Shown here piece after piece: positions 24,451-34,215 of a stretch of 64,000 nt of DNA; within the stretch, counting starts at the first letter, position 1; each line of letters starts with the position of its first letter. Source of the DNA: Fimenecus sp964527585 (lineage in GTDB: Bacteria; Bacillota; Clostridia; Oscillospirales; Acutalibacteraceae); contig CAZGPE010000003.1 of assembly GCA_964527585.1 (NCBI GenBank), positions 1 to 64,000 of the forward strand. The letters run 5' to 3'. Below the pieces are notes generated by a model, which had not been told where the DNA came from, made no database searches, and saw only the letters and a program-made list of their open reading frames with translations. A program made the position numbers and the translations under genes.

Positions 24451-26559
24451 TTAATCCTCCGTGTTCTGTTGCGGACTGAGTTTTATTTTTACGGATTGCG
24501 ATTTATCCGATACGGTAATAACTTTTTTGAAGTTGTTTCGGTGAATACAGTATGAGTTTTCAAGCGGCGAGATAAGAATATCGCTTTTTATTCGGTCGTT
24601 TAGAGAATAGTTGTCAAAGCAAATAACGACGCTTGTTGAACCGAATTCAATATTGCAAAAACCGTTTTCCGATTTTACGGTGAGATCGGAAAAACTGCGT
24701 AATGTATCATCAAGAGGCGAAACTTCTCCGGTATAATAGATTTCATTCTTTAATGCGGAATTTTCGCTGAGAATTTCCGATGTTTCGTAAGATGAAATCA
24801 GTTTTCTTGTTGTGTTTACGGGTGTATACAAAAACAAACAGTCGATTTTGCTTATTGCGTTCTCTTTTATTATACCACAAACATTTCCCGCTGCATAGTA
24901 TCCGTTATCCGCAAAAATAACCGCACACCGACCGTTGTATTTAACTACTACCGAAAATCCCTCATCACCCGGAACGGTAATTATTTCAGGCGTTGTAAAA
25001 GACTGTGCGTAGACAAAAGTTGCACTCAGAACAAATACCAGCGAAAGAATAAGGGCTGTTGTTTTTATGAGTTTCTTACGGTGCTTGAAAAACAGAAAAA
25101 GCACTGTAAGAATTATGAGACTTGCCGAAAACACCGCAATAAGTACGGGTGAAGTTACCGGGACAAGTATATTTTTCAAAGAAGATAAAACTTCGGCACA
25201 TTTAATCAGCGCTTTGGAAACAATACCCGCAAATAAAAGAAGGGGAGTCGATAAGAATTTTATCCCGATAAGAGAAATAAGAGAACCGATGCCGGCGGTT
25301 TCCATACATATTTTTCCTAAAAACACCATTATAAAATTTGCCGGAATTAAAACTAAAGATACACTTTTGAGTTTGAAGAAATAAACGGGAAGCGTAAAGG
25401 TGTTTACACAGATACAAAGCGCAACGGTTGAAATTATATAAGAGATAAAACTTTTCGCTTTTCCACGGCGCATTCTTACAAACGGCCTGAATAGAAAGGC
25501 GTTTGTTTTTGTGTAGCACAGAAGTATGCCGAGCGTTGCGAGTAAACTCAGCCATAGACTTATGCTCAATGCACAGTAGGGATTTGCGAAAAGCATAATT
25601 ATCAATGAAAATCCGATGGAGTTTACGGAATCCGCTTCCCTGGACAGAAGATTTGAAAAGTAGAGCATTATCATCATAAAGCCGGCTCTGACTACAGGTG
25701 GATTTGTTCCTGTGAGTAAAATGAAAATAAGGCAGAATATAATTGAAATAACCGATGAAACTTTATTGCGAAAACCGAATTTTCTCAGAGCGGAGTATAC
25801 AAGCGATGACCATATACTTATATGAAGTCCCGATACCGCAAAAAGATGAGAAACGCCGCAAAGTGTAAAAGAAGTGCCGACACGATCTGAAAGAGAGGAT
25901 TTCTCTCCGAGTACCAATCCGAGAATTACGGCGCCGTAATCGTTAGGCATAAGTGAGTTTATCTCATTAAAGAGATTGTATCTCAAAAGCAGTATGTAAC
26001 TTTCAAGCGAACGGTTAGCGGCTTTTTCGATAAGGTATTCCTCTTCGTAAAACAAAGCCGCTCCGACGGTTAAATCCTTTGATTTATAATACTCTTCGAA
26101 ACTGTCATCGCCGCTTGAGAGCATAAATGTATTGAGCTTGACCGTGATGGTATCGGTAGGCTCTAAGTCAATGGGAGAAGCAGACGAAATTCTGATGTTT
26201 ATTTTTTCGGATTGTCCGTCAACTTCCGAAGTTTTTATAACATAGTAATTTTGAGAGTTAACTTTATACGGTAAAGCGGCAAGTGTTCCCTTAACGGTAT
26301 GTACGCTTTCCGAGTATTTATCGGCGATGTCTTGAGTGCGGACATTTGCCGTTAAAAACAGACATAACGCAATAAAAACGGAAATAAGAACAGTCGGAAC
26401 GGTCATATTTTTGCGAAGCGGTGTTACTGTAAGCGAGAAAAGCAAAACGGCAAGCGTAACGATTATAGCGCCGCTTGCCGTTTCATGATTATTTACTTTG
26501 CAGAAAACGGTTAATGTCATTAACATCGAAAAACCGATTACCGCAAGTGTTCGTTTCAT
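24451..26559 (-). CDS. comEC: ComEC/Rec2 family DNA-uptake channel with degenerate MBL domain
   Basis: A 702-residue multi-pass membrane protein. An N-terminal membrane segment and a soluble OB-like domain (about 85-175) precede the competence channel domain with its family motif HLFAVSGLHIS at 238-248. About eight further hydrophobic segments follow. The last 170 residues align in position with the metallo-beta-lactamase (MBL) domain, but the HxHxDH motif that should follow the strand IDCLFLYTP is absent (PVNTTRKL stands in its place). ComEC carries single-stranded DNA across the membrane in natural transformation. The missing metal ligands mean the domain is unlikely to be a nuclease here. 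It lies between hit (3 bases) and holA (1 base). Confidence 0.9.
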   Translation of the reverse strand: MKRTLAVIGFSMLMTLTVFCKVNNHETASGAIIVTLAVLLFSLTVTPLRKNMTVPTVLISVFIALCLFLTANVRTQDIADKYSESVHTVKGTLAALPYKVNSQNYYVIKTSEVDGQSEKINIRISSASPIDLEPTDTITVKLNTFMLSSGDDSFEEYYKSKDLTVGAALFYEEEYLIEKAANRSLESYILLLRYNLFNEINSLMPNDYGAVILGLVLGEKSSLSDRVGTSFTLCGVSHLFAVSGLHISIWSSLVYSALRKFGFRNKVSSVISIIFCLIFILLTGTNPPVVRAGFMMIMLYFSNLLSREADSVNSIGFSLIIMLFANPYCALSISLWLSLLATLGILLCYTKTNAFLFRPFVRMRRGKAKSFISYIISTVALCICVNTFTLPVYFFKLKSVSLVLIPANFIMVFLGKICMETAGIGSLISLIGIKFLSTPLLLFAGIVSKALIKCAEVLSSLKNILVPVTSPVLIAVFSASLIILTVLFLFFKHRKKLIKTTALILSLVFVLSATFVYAQSFTTPEIITVPGDEGFSVVVKYNGRCAVIFADNGYYAAGNVCGIIKENAISKIDCLFLYTPVNTTRKLISSYETSEILSENSALKNEIYYTGEVSPLDDTLRSFSDLTVKSENGFCNIEFGSTSVVICFDNYSLNDRIKSDILISPLENSYCIHRNNFKKVITVSDKSQSVKIKLSPQQNTED

Positions 26560-26562
26560 CTT

Positions 26563-26901
26563 TTATACAAGTCTTGCGCCGAGATTTTCACCGCTTAAAA
26601 CATGGAAATGAAGATGTTTGACCGTTTGACCTGCTCCTTCACCGCAATTTGTTATAACTCGGTAACTTTCGAGTTGCATCTCACAGGTTAATTCCGATAT
26701 AACTTCGAATATGTGAGAAACAAGCGAAGAATTATCTTTGTTAATCTGTTTTGCCGATTCGATGTGAGTTTTCGGGATTACGAGGAAATGCACATCCGAT
26801 TGAGGCTCAATGTCATAAAAAGCATAACACTGATCGTCCTCGTAAATCTTTTTTGAGGGGATTTCTCCCGCTATGATTTTGCAGAAAATACAGTCGTTCA
26901 T
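26563..26901 (-). CDS. HIT family nucleotide hydrolase
   Basis: A 112-residue protein with an N-terminal CIFCKIIAGEIPS segment and the histidine triad HLHFH at 96-100, which is the active site of Hint-type purine nucleoside phosphoramidases. Cys4 and Cys7 plus His residues form a zinc-site pattern common in bacterial Hint proteins. It lies 9 bases after alaS and 3 bases before comEC, within the same operon. Confidence 0.95.
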   Translation of the reverse strand: MNDCIFCKIIAGEIPSKKIYEDDQCYAFYDIEPQSDVHFLVIPKTHIESAKQINKDNSSLVSHIFEVISELTCEMQLESYRVITNCGEGAGQTVKHLHFHVLSGENLGARLV

Positions 26902-26910
26902 ATTTTCACC

Positions 26911-29550
26911 TCATTTAAGCATTGATTTAACGATTTCTTCAACTGAATTAAGGGCTTCTCCGATTTTGGAAATATCTTTTGCACCGGCCATAGCACTGTC
27001 GGGTTTTCCGCCGCCGGAACCACCTGCTATCATTGCAACCTGACGGACGATATTGCCTGCATGAGCGCCGGCAGCGATTGCATCTTTACCTACATAGCAA
27101 GCAAAAGAACCTGTTGCTTTTTCATCGTTAATTCCTGCGAAAACGGCAACGGCATTTCCGCTTTGTTCTTTAACTTTATCACATACGGAACGAAGTTCGT
27201 TAGCGGTAGCCGAGCCTAAATCGGCAGTTATTATTTTAATTCCGTTAACCTCTTTTGCGTTGTTATAAAATTCCGCAACGGTTAAGGAAGCGAGATGAGC
27301 GTTGAGATCGTCGAATTCTTTTTGTACGCTCTTGAGTTCCGCTACTGTTGATTTCGCTTTTGAAACGATGTCCGAGACATTTGCCGTCTTGAGAGCGGCA
27401 GCAGTATCGAGAATTACTTTTTCGTTTTTCTCAATGTATTTCAATGTGTTAAATCCGGTAACGGCAACGATTCTTCTTACACCCGAAGCGACAGAAGATT
27501 CGGATATGATTTTGAACAGACCGAGATTTCCCGTGTTTTCGGCGTGTGTACCGCCGCAGAGTTCCGTTGAAAATTCACCGGCTTTTACAACCCTTACAAT
27601 GTCGTCGTATTTTTCTCCGAAAAGAGCCATTGCGCCGAGTTTTTTCGCTTCTTCAATCGGCATTTCTTTTGTTTCGACTTTTGCCGCAGCCATTATCGAA
27701 GAGTTGACTTCATCTTCAACAGCCTTGAGTTCTTCTTCGGTTAAAGCGGAGAAATGAGTGAAGTCAAAACGGACTTCATCCGCATTTACAAGCTGTCCGG
27801 CCTGTTCGACATGACTGCCGAGAACTTTTCTCAATGCTGCTTGGAGAAGGTGGGCTGCCGTATGGTTTCTCATTGTTGCTTCTCTTACCGCTTTATCTAC
27901 GCAAGCGGTAACTTTATCGCCGATTTTAAGAGTTTCGCCTTCAATAAGAGAACCGTGGTGAAGAATTACGCCTTCATGATTCTTAGCCGTAGAGGAAACT
28001 TCAAAGACGAAATTATCTCCCTTGATAAGTCCGCAGTCTCCGACTTGACCGCCGCTTTCGGCATAAAATGAAGTTTTATCAAGTATTAAGGTTATATCAT
28101 CATCGGAAGAAGCGTATTCTTTTCTCTGTGCGTCGACAATAATCGCTTTGATCTGTGCCTCGCTTACGAGAGCGGTATAGCCGACAAATTCGGTTTTTTC
28201 AATATCTTTTGTCGCATTGCCGCTTCCTTCCCATGCTTCAGCGCCGGCACCTTTATGAGCCGCTCTGGCACGGAGCTTTTGCTCTTTTACAAGTTGAGCC
28301 CATTTTTCTTCATCAACCGTAAGACCTTTTTCTTCGAGAAGTTCTTTGGTTAAATCAATGGGGAAGCCGTATGTGTCGGAAAGTTTGAAAGCATCTTCAC
28401 CGCTTAAAACGGTTCCGTCAAGGTTTTCGACCATCTGATTGAAAATCATGAGACCGGTGTCAATGGTTTTCGCAAAACTTTCTTCTTCGGCTTTAATAAC
28501 ATTTATAATGAAATCGTGCTTTTCAACAAGGTTGGGATATGCGAGTTTGTTTTCGTTGATAACGGTTTCGGCAACTTCGGAAAGGAAGGTTCCTTGGATA
28601 CCGAGAAGCCGTCCGTGTCTTGCGGCTCTTCTCAAAAGTCTGCGAAGAACATATCCTCTTCCTTCGTTTGAAGGCATTACGCCGTCTCCGATCATCATTG
28701 TCGTACTTCTGATGTGGTCGGTGATTACACGGAGGGAAACATCGTTTTTTGCATCTTTGTGATATTCGATGTCTGCGATTTTCATTATGTGTTTCATAAT
28801 GTTTTGAACGGTATCGACTTCAAAGAGGTTATCGACATCCTGAGAAATGCAGGCAAGCCTTTCAAGACCCATACCGGTATCAATGTTGGGATGAGCGAGT
28901 TTTGTGTAATTGTTGTTGCCGTCGTTTTCAAACTGAGTGAAAACGAGATTCCAGAATTCGATATATCTGTCGCATTCGCAACCGACTTTACAGTCGGGCT
29001 TGCCGCAACCGTACTTTTCGCCACGGTCATAGTATATTTCCGAACACGGACCGCAAGGGCCTGCGCCGTGTTCCCAGAAGTTATCTTCTTTTCCGAAACG
29101 AACCATATGATCGGGAGAAACTCCGATTTTTTCGGTCCAAATACCGTATGCTTCGTCATCGTCTTCATAGACGCTGATATAGAGCTTTTCGGGATCCATT
29201 TCCATTACTTTTGTGCAGAATTCCCACGCCCACGGAATAACTTCCTCTTTGAAATAATCTCCGAAAGAGAAGTTGCCGAGCATTTCAAAGAAAGTACCGT
29301 GTCTTGCCGTTTTGCCGACATTTTCGATATCGGGTGTACGGATACATTTTTGGCAGGTTGTAACTCTTTTTCTCGGCGGAGTTATTTCACCCGTGAAATA
29401 CTTCTTCATAGGAGCCATGCCGGAATTTATTAAAAGCAGGCTTTTGTCGTTATTGGGAATAAGAGAAAAACTGTCAAGTCTTAAATGACCTTTTGACTCA
29501 AAGAATTCAAGATATTTTTCCCTTAATTCATTAAGTGATGTCCATTCCAT
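26911..29550 (-). CDS. alaS: Alanine-tRNA ligase
   Basis: An 879-residue protein, the usual length. The class II catalytic core begins with LREKYLEFFESKGH, with motif 2 around RHGTFFEMLGNFSFGDYFK; the editing domain has the zinc motif HTAAH and CGGTHAENTG. The C-terminal C-Ala domain ends with the GGSGGGKPDSA motif. AlaRS charges tRNA-Ala and edits Ser and Gly. It is the first gene of the leftward operon and has a consensus promoter about 60 bases upstream. Confidence 0.98.
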   Translation of the reverse strand: MEWTSLNELREKYLEFFESKGHLRLDSFSLIPNNDKSLLLINSGMAPMKKYFTGEITPPRKRVTTCQKCIRTPDIENVGKTARHGTFFEMLGNFSFGDYFKEEVIPWAWEFCTKVMEMDPEKLYISVYEDDDEAYGIWTEKIGVSPDHMVRFGKEDNFWEHGAGPCGPCSEIYYDRGEKYGCGKPDCKVGCECDRYIEFWNLVFTQFENDGNNNYTKLAHPNIDTGMGLERLACISQDVDNLFEVDTVQNIMKHIMKIADIEYHKDAKNDVSLRVITDHIRSTTMMIGDGVMPSNEGRGYVLRRLLRRAARHGRLLGIQGTFLSEVAETVINENKLAYPNLVEKHDFIINVIKAEEESFAKTIDTGLMIFNQMVENLDGTVLSGEDAFKLSDTYGFPIDLTKELLEEKGLTVDEEKWAQLVKEQKLRARAAHKGAGAEAWEGSGNATKDIEKTEFVGYTALVSEAQIKAIIVDAQRKEYASSDDDITLILDKTSFYAESGGQVGDCGLIKGDNFVFEVSSTAKNHEGVILHHGSLIEGETLKIGDKVTACVDKAVREATMRNHTAAHLLQAALRKVLGSHVEQAGQLVNADEVRFDFTHFSALTEEELKAVEDEVNSSIMAAAKVETKEMPIEEAKKLGAMALFGEKYDDIVRVVKAGEFSTELCGGTHAENTGNLGLFKIISESSVASGVRRIVAVTGFNTLKYIEKNEKVILDTAAALKTANVSDIVSKAKSTVAELKSVQKEFDDLNAHLASLTVAEFYNNAKEVNGIKIITADLGSATANELRSVCDKVKEQSGNAVAVFAGINDEKATGSFACYVGKDAIAAGAHAGNIVRQVAMIAGGSGGGKPDSAMAGAKDISKIGEALNSVEEIVKSMLK

Positions 29551-29606
29551 TTGTATTATCTCCTTGCGGAAAAGTTTGAAAACACTTTTCCTTTATAATC
29601 TTAAAA

Positions 29607-29635
29607 ATTATACCTTTATAATCTTTTGTTGTCAA
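29607..29635 (-). promoter_or_regulatory. Consensus sigma-A promoter of the alaS operon
   Basis: On the - strand TTGACA (29635-29630) and TATAAT (29612-29607) are separated by exactly 17 bases. The resulting leader of about 50 bases is too short for a T-box. Confidence 0.85.
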
Positions 29636-29654
29636 CCGAGATTGAATAAAATGC

Positions 29655-29683
29655 TTGTTTTATTTAAGATGGTATAGTATAAT
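29655..29683 (+). promoter_or_regulatory. Sigma-A promoter of the sensor kinase operon
   Basis: TTGTTT at 29655-29660 and TATAAT at 29678-29683 are 17 bases apart, divergent from the alaS promoter. Confidence 0.75.
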
Positions 29684-29715
29684 TACAGTAAATTTAAGCG
29701 GGAGCGTGAATAGGA

Positions 29716-31686
29716 TTGAAAACCGTTGCGGATAAAAATAAATTCAAATCCAATATCATGCTTGTTACGATAGTTTTGCTTATCTTTTTAATGATAGTCG
29801 GAACTGTCTTTTTTTGCAATTTATATGCGGAAAAGAAGAGCGGCGCTCTTGAACTCGATTCCGCTCATTACGACCTTTCCGAAATTGATTTCGATTCCGA
29901 CGGCAGTGCATATCTGTCTGGAGAGTGGGAACTTTATTACGGGAAGTTTTTAATTACCGACGGCGAAAAAACAAACGGTGCTCCCGAAAGAATAAATGTT
30001 CCGTCGTCTTGGTCCGGGATTGTTGCAACCGGAAGGCACGATGCAGGCGGGTATGCTACATACAGATGTTATGTTTCTTCGGTTAACAGCGAAAGTTATC
30101 TCACTGTGTATATTCCGAATGTTGCCTGCGCATATAAAATTTATATTAACGGCACTCCGGTTACGGTAAGCGGTACGCTTAGCAAAACTTACAACAAAAC
30201 ATTTACAAGTGCAAGCCACTATTCTTTGCCTTATAAGTTCGACAGCGGAAAAGAATATGAAATTACGGTTGAGATTTCATCGGATCATTATTCGGGAATT
30301 TATATGCCCGTTTTGATGACAAAGTATACTTATGACAATTCGGCTTTGAGTTCGCTGATTGCGTTTAGGTTTGTGCTTTGCGGAATAGTTTTCCTTTGCG
30401 GACTTATTTTTATCATCTTCAGAAGGTTTGTCAGCAAAAAACTTTATTCCGTATGGCTTCCCGTTCTCTCGTTCTTTCTTTTGCTGAGAATGTTGATAAC
30501 GACTGAAGCGTATACGGTAATTCAGCCGTTACTGTTTAATATCGGTTATGAAGAAATAAACATATTTGTTTTCGTTTCGACATTTATTATCAAACTTGTC
30601 GCTCTTATATATATTGTCAAAAGTTTGAATATTAAAGCGGCGGACAGTACATTCGTAACTTTCGGAGCGATTTTCCTTACACTTGCAATCGGTATAAACT
30701 TTTTGCCGAATTCGATTTTCGATACTTATTATTTTGTAAGTTTGCAAATTTTATCTTCGATAATAGATTTGTACATAATAAATAAACTCTGTATCGAAAT
30801 CGTAAATAAAACTCAATATGCCGTGCTGTATCTTATTTCCTATCTTTTCTTGGTTTACGGTATATTTATGGATGTAATTTATACGAACGGAATGATAGGT
30901 ATTAACTGTTCTTCCGTAATGCCGGCGTGCTTCTTCGCTTTTACGGTAATAACGCTTATTATTCACGCTTTGCGAATTAAACAGATGTATAACACCGCTT
31001 TGCGTGTACGCAGTCTGGAAGCCGATCTCGAAAGAGCAAATACTGCGGTTATGATTTCTCAAATTCAGCCGCATTTTCTTTATAATGCTCTTAACACCAT
31101 AAAATCACTGATTAAAAGAGATCCTAAAACTGCGGAAAAAGCGGTAATTGATTTTTCGCTGTATCTAAGAGGGAATATGGACAGCCTTACGCAAAAAGAT
31201 ATGATTTTATTCAGTGAGGAACTCGACCATATCAAATATTATTGCAATATCGAAAAATTGCGTTTTCAGGATAAACTGGAAGTTGTCTATAAAATCGAAA
31301 CCGACAACTTCTTTGTTCCGACGCTGAGCGTTCAGCCGATTGTCGAAAATGCCATAAAACACGGGGTTACCAAAACCGCAGAAGGCGGAACCGTTATTGT
31401 TTCTTCATACGAAGATGACAGCAGTTACTATATTAAAGTCGAAGATAACGGCAAGGGCTTTGATGTTGAAAAAATCGCAGCGGACAGCGGCAGATCCCAT
31501 ATCGGTATTTCCAATATGAAAAAACGATTTGAAACTCTTGCGGGAGCGGATATTTCGATTGAAAGCGAAATAGACAAAGGAACCGTTGTTACGGTTAAAC
31601 TTCCGAAAAACAGAAATGTCCGAACTTTGCAGGAAAGTCTTCGTTTAAGTGAAGATTACGGTCTTTTCGGGGAGATGAATATATGA
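29716..31686 (+). CDS. 7TM-DISM sensor histidine kinase
   Basis: A 656-residue membrane protein. One N-terminal helix is followed by an extracellular jelly-roll-like domain (about 35-205, with LSGEWELYYGKF and YKIYINGTPV), then seven transmembrane segments (about 210-430), the pattern of 7TMR-DISM receptors. A short coiled coil leads to the LytS-type kinase: the phospho-accepting His in QIQPHFLYNALN, the N-box VQPIVENAIKHG, G1 motif EDNGKGF and a final GTVVTVKLP. The extracellular fold is often used for sugar or small-molecule sensing. The start is a TTG after GGGAG. Its end overlaps the response regulator by 4 bases, so they form a pair. Confidence 0.88.
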   Translation: MKTVADKNKFKSNIMLVTIVLLIFLMIVGTVFFCNLYAEKKSGALELDSAHYDLSEIDFDSDGSAYLSGEWELYYGKFLITDGEKTNGAPERINVPSSWSGIVATGRHDAGGYATYRCYVSSVNSESYLTVYIPNVACAYKIYINGTPVTVSGTLSKTYNKTFTSASHYSLPYKFDSGKEYEITVEISSDHYSGIYMPVLMTKYTYDNSALSSLIAFRFVLCGIVFLCGLIFIIFRRFVSKKLYSVWLPVLSFFLLLRMLITTEAYTVIQPLLFNIGYEEINIFVFVSTFIIKLVALIYIVKSLNIKAADSTFVTFGAIFLTLAIGINFLPNSIFDTYYFVSLQILSSIIDLYIINKLCIEIVNKTQYAVLYLISYLFLVYGIFMDVIYTNGMIGINCSSVMPACFFAFTVITLIIHALRIKQMYNTALRVRSLEADLERANTAVMISQIQPHFLYNALNTIKSLIKRDPKTAEKAVIDFSLYLRGNMDSLTQKDMILFSEELDHIKYYCNIEKLRFQDKLEVVYKIETDNFFVPTLSVQPIVENAIKHGVTKTAEGGTVIVSSYEDDSSYYIKVEDNGKGFDVEKIAADSGRSHIGISNMKKRFETLAGADISIESEIDKGTVVTVKLPKNRNVRTLQESLRLSEDYGLFGEMNI

Positions 31687-32483
31687 GAGTGATTGCGGTA
31701 GACGACGAAAAACTCGTGCTTGAAGATATACGGGATATATGCGAAAATATCGAATTTGTCGAAAGCGTCGAACTGTTTTCAAATCCTGCACAGGCTATCG
31801 AATACACTGAAAATAACAGAGTCGATGTCGCTTTTCTTGATATTGAGATGCCGATTATGTCGGGACTGGAACTTGCAGAAAAACTTAATGAGATAAACAG
31901 TGCCGTCAAAATAATTTTTGTTACAGGATTTAAGAATTATGCTTATGAAGCGTTCGGAGTAAATGCCGTAGGATATGTTCTCAAGCCTTTTTCCGACGAT
32001 ATGATTTTACAGCAACTCGAAAAACTGAAAAGGGACGGTAGATCGGATTGCGAAAAAACGGTTTTTATTAAAACTTTCGGATACTTCGATGTGTTTGTTA
32101 ACGGAAAATCGGTTGCTTTTTCGTCAACTAAAGCAAAAGAACTTTTGGCTTTGCTTGTTGACCGAAGAGGAGGTTCGGTAAGTACGGAAAATGCCGTGTC
32201 TTTGCTTTGGCCGGGCAGGAAATACGACGAAGCGGTTCAAAGCCTTTTCAGAAAGGTTTTAAGAAATCTTCGCAGTGTTCTTTCGCAGGCGGGTATAAGC
32301 GAAATCCTCGTTGATGCGAGAAATCAGCGAAGCGTTGATATGTCGAAGTTTGATTGCGATTTGTATTCTCTGATTAAATCCGACACGCAAGCGCTTACGC
32401 AGTACACCGGCGAATATATGAACGGCTATGCTTGGGCAGAGCCGACAAAGGAATATATTGATAATTTAATTGGGAGGAATTGA
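31683..32483 (+). CDS. Response regulator with SARP/BTAD-like output domain
   Basis: A 266-residue protein. The receiver domain has the acidic pair Asp7-Asp8, the phosphorylation site Asp53 in FLDIEMP, Thr81 and Lys101 (LKPF). From about residue 120 there is a winged-helix domain (IKTFGYFDVFVNGK, then KAKELLALLVDRRG, and LFRKVLRNLRSVL), the pattern of the SARP-type DNA-binding domain, followed by a helical tail. LytS-type kinases usually pair with LytTR regulators, so this output domain is less usual. It overlaps the kinase gene and is 1 base before the fhs start, so fhs may be co-transcribed with its own regulator or simply follow it. Confidence 0.88.
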   Translation: MRVIAVDDEKLVLEDIRDICENIEFVESVELFSNPAQAIEYTENNRVDVAFLDIEMPIMSGLELAEKLNEINSAVKIIFVTGFKNYAYEAFGVNAVGYVLKPFSDDMILQQLEKLKRDGRSDCEKTVFIKTFGYFDVFVNGKSVAFSSTKAKELLALLVDRRGGSVSTENAVSLLWPGRKYDEAVQSLFRKVLRNLRSVLSQAGISEILVDARNQRSVDMSKFDCDLYSLIKSDTQALTQYTGEYMNGYAWAEPTKEYIDNLIGRN

Positions 32484-32484
32484 A

Positions 32485-34155
32485 ATGTTGACAGATATTG
32501 AAATTGCGCAGAATGCAAAATGTTTACCGATTAAGGAAATCGCAAAAACGCTTGCAATCGAAGAGGATGATCTTGAACTTTACGGAAAATACAAAGCGAA
32601 ACTTCCTCTTTCTCTTATGGATAAATATTCATCTCGCCCCGACGGAAAACTTATCCTTGTTACCGCTATAAATCCGACTCCGGCAGGCGAAGGAAAAACA
32701 ACCGTTACAGTCGGCTTGGGCGAAGCTATGAACAAAATCGGAAAGAATACCGTTATTGCACTTCGTGAACCTTCGATGGGTCCCGTTTTCGGTATGAAAG
32801 GCGGTGCGGCAGGCGGCGGATATGCTCAGGTTATCCCGATGGAAGACATTAACCTTCATTTTACGGGCGATATGCATGCGATAACAGCTGCCAACAATCT
32901 CCTTTGTGCAATTATTGATAACCATATTCAGCAGGGAAACGAACTTGGTATTGATCCGAGAAGAATTCTTTTTAAGCGCTGTCTTGATATGAATGACAGA
33001 GTGCTTAGAAATGTGGTTGTCGGTCTCGGCGGAAAAGTTAACGGTATTCCGAGAGAAGACGGATTTATGATTACGGTCGCATCCGAAATAATGGCAATTC
33101 TTTGCCTTGCGAGTGATATTGACGATTTGAAAATAAGACTCGGAAAAATTTTAATCGGATATACCTATGACGGCAGAGCGGTTTACGCAAAAGAATTAAA
33201 AGCTGTCGGTGCGATGGCCGCTCTTTTGAAAGATGCGATTAAACCCAACCTTATTCAAACTCTCGAAAACACTCCTGCGATTATGCACGGCGGACCTTTT
33301 GCAAATATAGCACACGGCTGCAATTCCGTAACCGCAACGAAATTAGGTCTTAAATTAGCGGATTACTGCATTACCGAAGCCGGATTCGGAGCGGATCTCG
33401 GTGCCGAAAAATTCCTTGATATTAAATGCAGATATGCCGGAATTGAACCCTCTTGTGTTGTTCTTGTTGCAACAATAAGAGCGCTCAAGTATAACGGCGG
33501 AGTCGCAAAAAGCGATTTGAAATACGAAAATACAGTAGCGCTTGAAAAGGGAATCGTAAATCTCGGAACACATATTGAAAATATGAAAAAATTCGGATTG
33601 CCCGTTGTTGTGGCAATTAACCGCTTTGTTACGGATACCGATGCCGAAATTAAAATTATCGAAGATTACTGTGCCGAGCACGGAGTTGAAGTTTCGCTTG
33701 CCGAAGTTTTCGCAAACGGCGGCGAAGGGGGAATCGACCTTGCGCAAAAAGTCGTTAAGACAATTGAAACTCAGCCTTCGAACTTTAAGCCGATTTACGA
33801 TACCGAACTTTCAATAAAAGATAAACTTGATAAAATCGCCCGTGAAATATACAGAGCCGACGGCGTTATATATACGGCGGAAGCGGAAAAAATGATTAAG
33901 GAAATCGAGTCTTTGGGAAAAGATAAACTTCCGATTTGCGTTGCAAAGACACAGTTCTCTCTTTCGGACGATCCGACAAAACTCGGTAAGCCAGAAAATT
34001 TCAAAATTACAGTCAGAGAAGTAAAACTTTCCGCAGGTGCGGGCTTCATAGTTGCTCTTACGGGAAATATAATGACAATGCCCGGACTTCCCAAACAGCC
34101 GGCGGCATACAGTATTGATGTCGATACGGCGGGAAACATTCAAGGTTTGTTCTGA
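32485..34155 (+). CDS. fhs: Formate-tetrahydrofolate ligase
   Basis: A 556-residue protein, the usual length. The ATG at 32485 has GGGAGGA seven bases upstream and is preferred over an in-frame TTG at 32470. The ATP-binding PTPAGEGKTTVTVGL motif and EPSMGPVFGMKGGAAGGGYAQV are characteristic of this enzyme. It makes 10-formyl-THF from formate, THF and ATP, in acetogenesis or one-carbon supply for purines. No other Wood-Ljungdahl gene is nearby. It starts 1 base after the response regulator gene and ends in a terminator. Confidence 0.96.
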   Translation: MLTDIEIAQNAKCLPIKEIAKTLAIEEDDLELYGKYKAKLPLSLMDKYSSRPDGKLILVTAINPTPAGEGKTTVTVGLGEAMNKIGKNTVIALREPSMGPVFGMKGGAAGGGYAQVIPMEDINLHFTGDMHAITAANNLLCAIIDNHIQQGNELGIDPRRILFKRCLDMNDRVLRNVVVGLGGKVNGIPREDGFMITVASEIMAILCLASDIDDLKIRLGKILIGYTYDGRAVYAKELKAVGAMAALLKDAIKPNLIQTLENTPAIMHGGPFANIAHGCNSVTATKLGLKLADYCITEAGFGADLGAEKFLDIKCRYAGIEPSCVVLVATIRALKYNGGVAKSDLKYENTVALEKGIVNLGTHIENMKKFGLPVVVAINRFVTDTDAEIKIIEDYCAEHGVEVSLAEVFANGGEGGIDLAQKVVKTIETQPSNFKPIYDTELSIKDKLDKIAREIYRADGVIYTAEAEKMIKEIESLGKDKLPICVAKTQFSLSDDPTKLGKPENFKITVREVKLSAGAGFIVALTGNIMTMPGLPKQPAAYSIDVDTAGNIQGLF

Positions 34156-34166
34156 TAAATAACAAT

Positions 34167-34200
34167 AAAAACAGCGGAGATGAAAATCTCCGCTGTTTTC
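34167..34200. terminator. Terminator between fhs and metK
   Basis: The arms AACAGCGGAGAT and ATCTCCGCTGTT surround a GAAA-type loop, with A and T runs on either side. Confidence 0.88.
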
Positions 34201-34215
34201 TTATGTAAGTAATAT

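Noticed and set aside
28714..29433. A 239-codon frame on the + strand inside alaS
   Set aside because: It is antisense to a fully conserved gene, has no ribosome site, and its composition is that of a reverse-strand shadow.
29551..29606. Possible T-box upstream of alaS
   Set aside because: The leader after the consensus promoter is only about 50 bases, with no specifier loop or T-box sequence.
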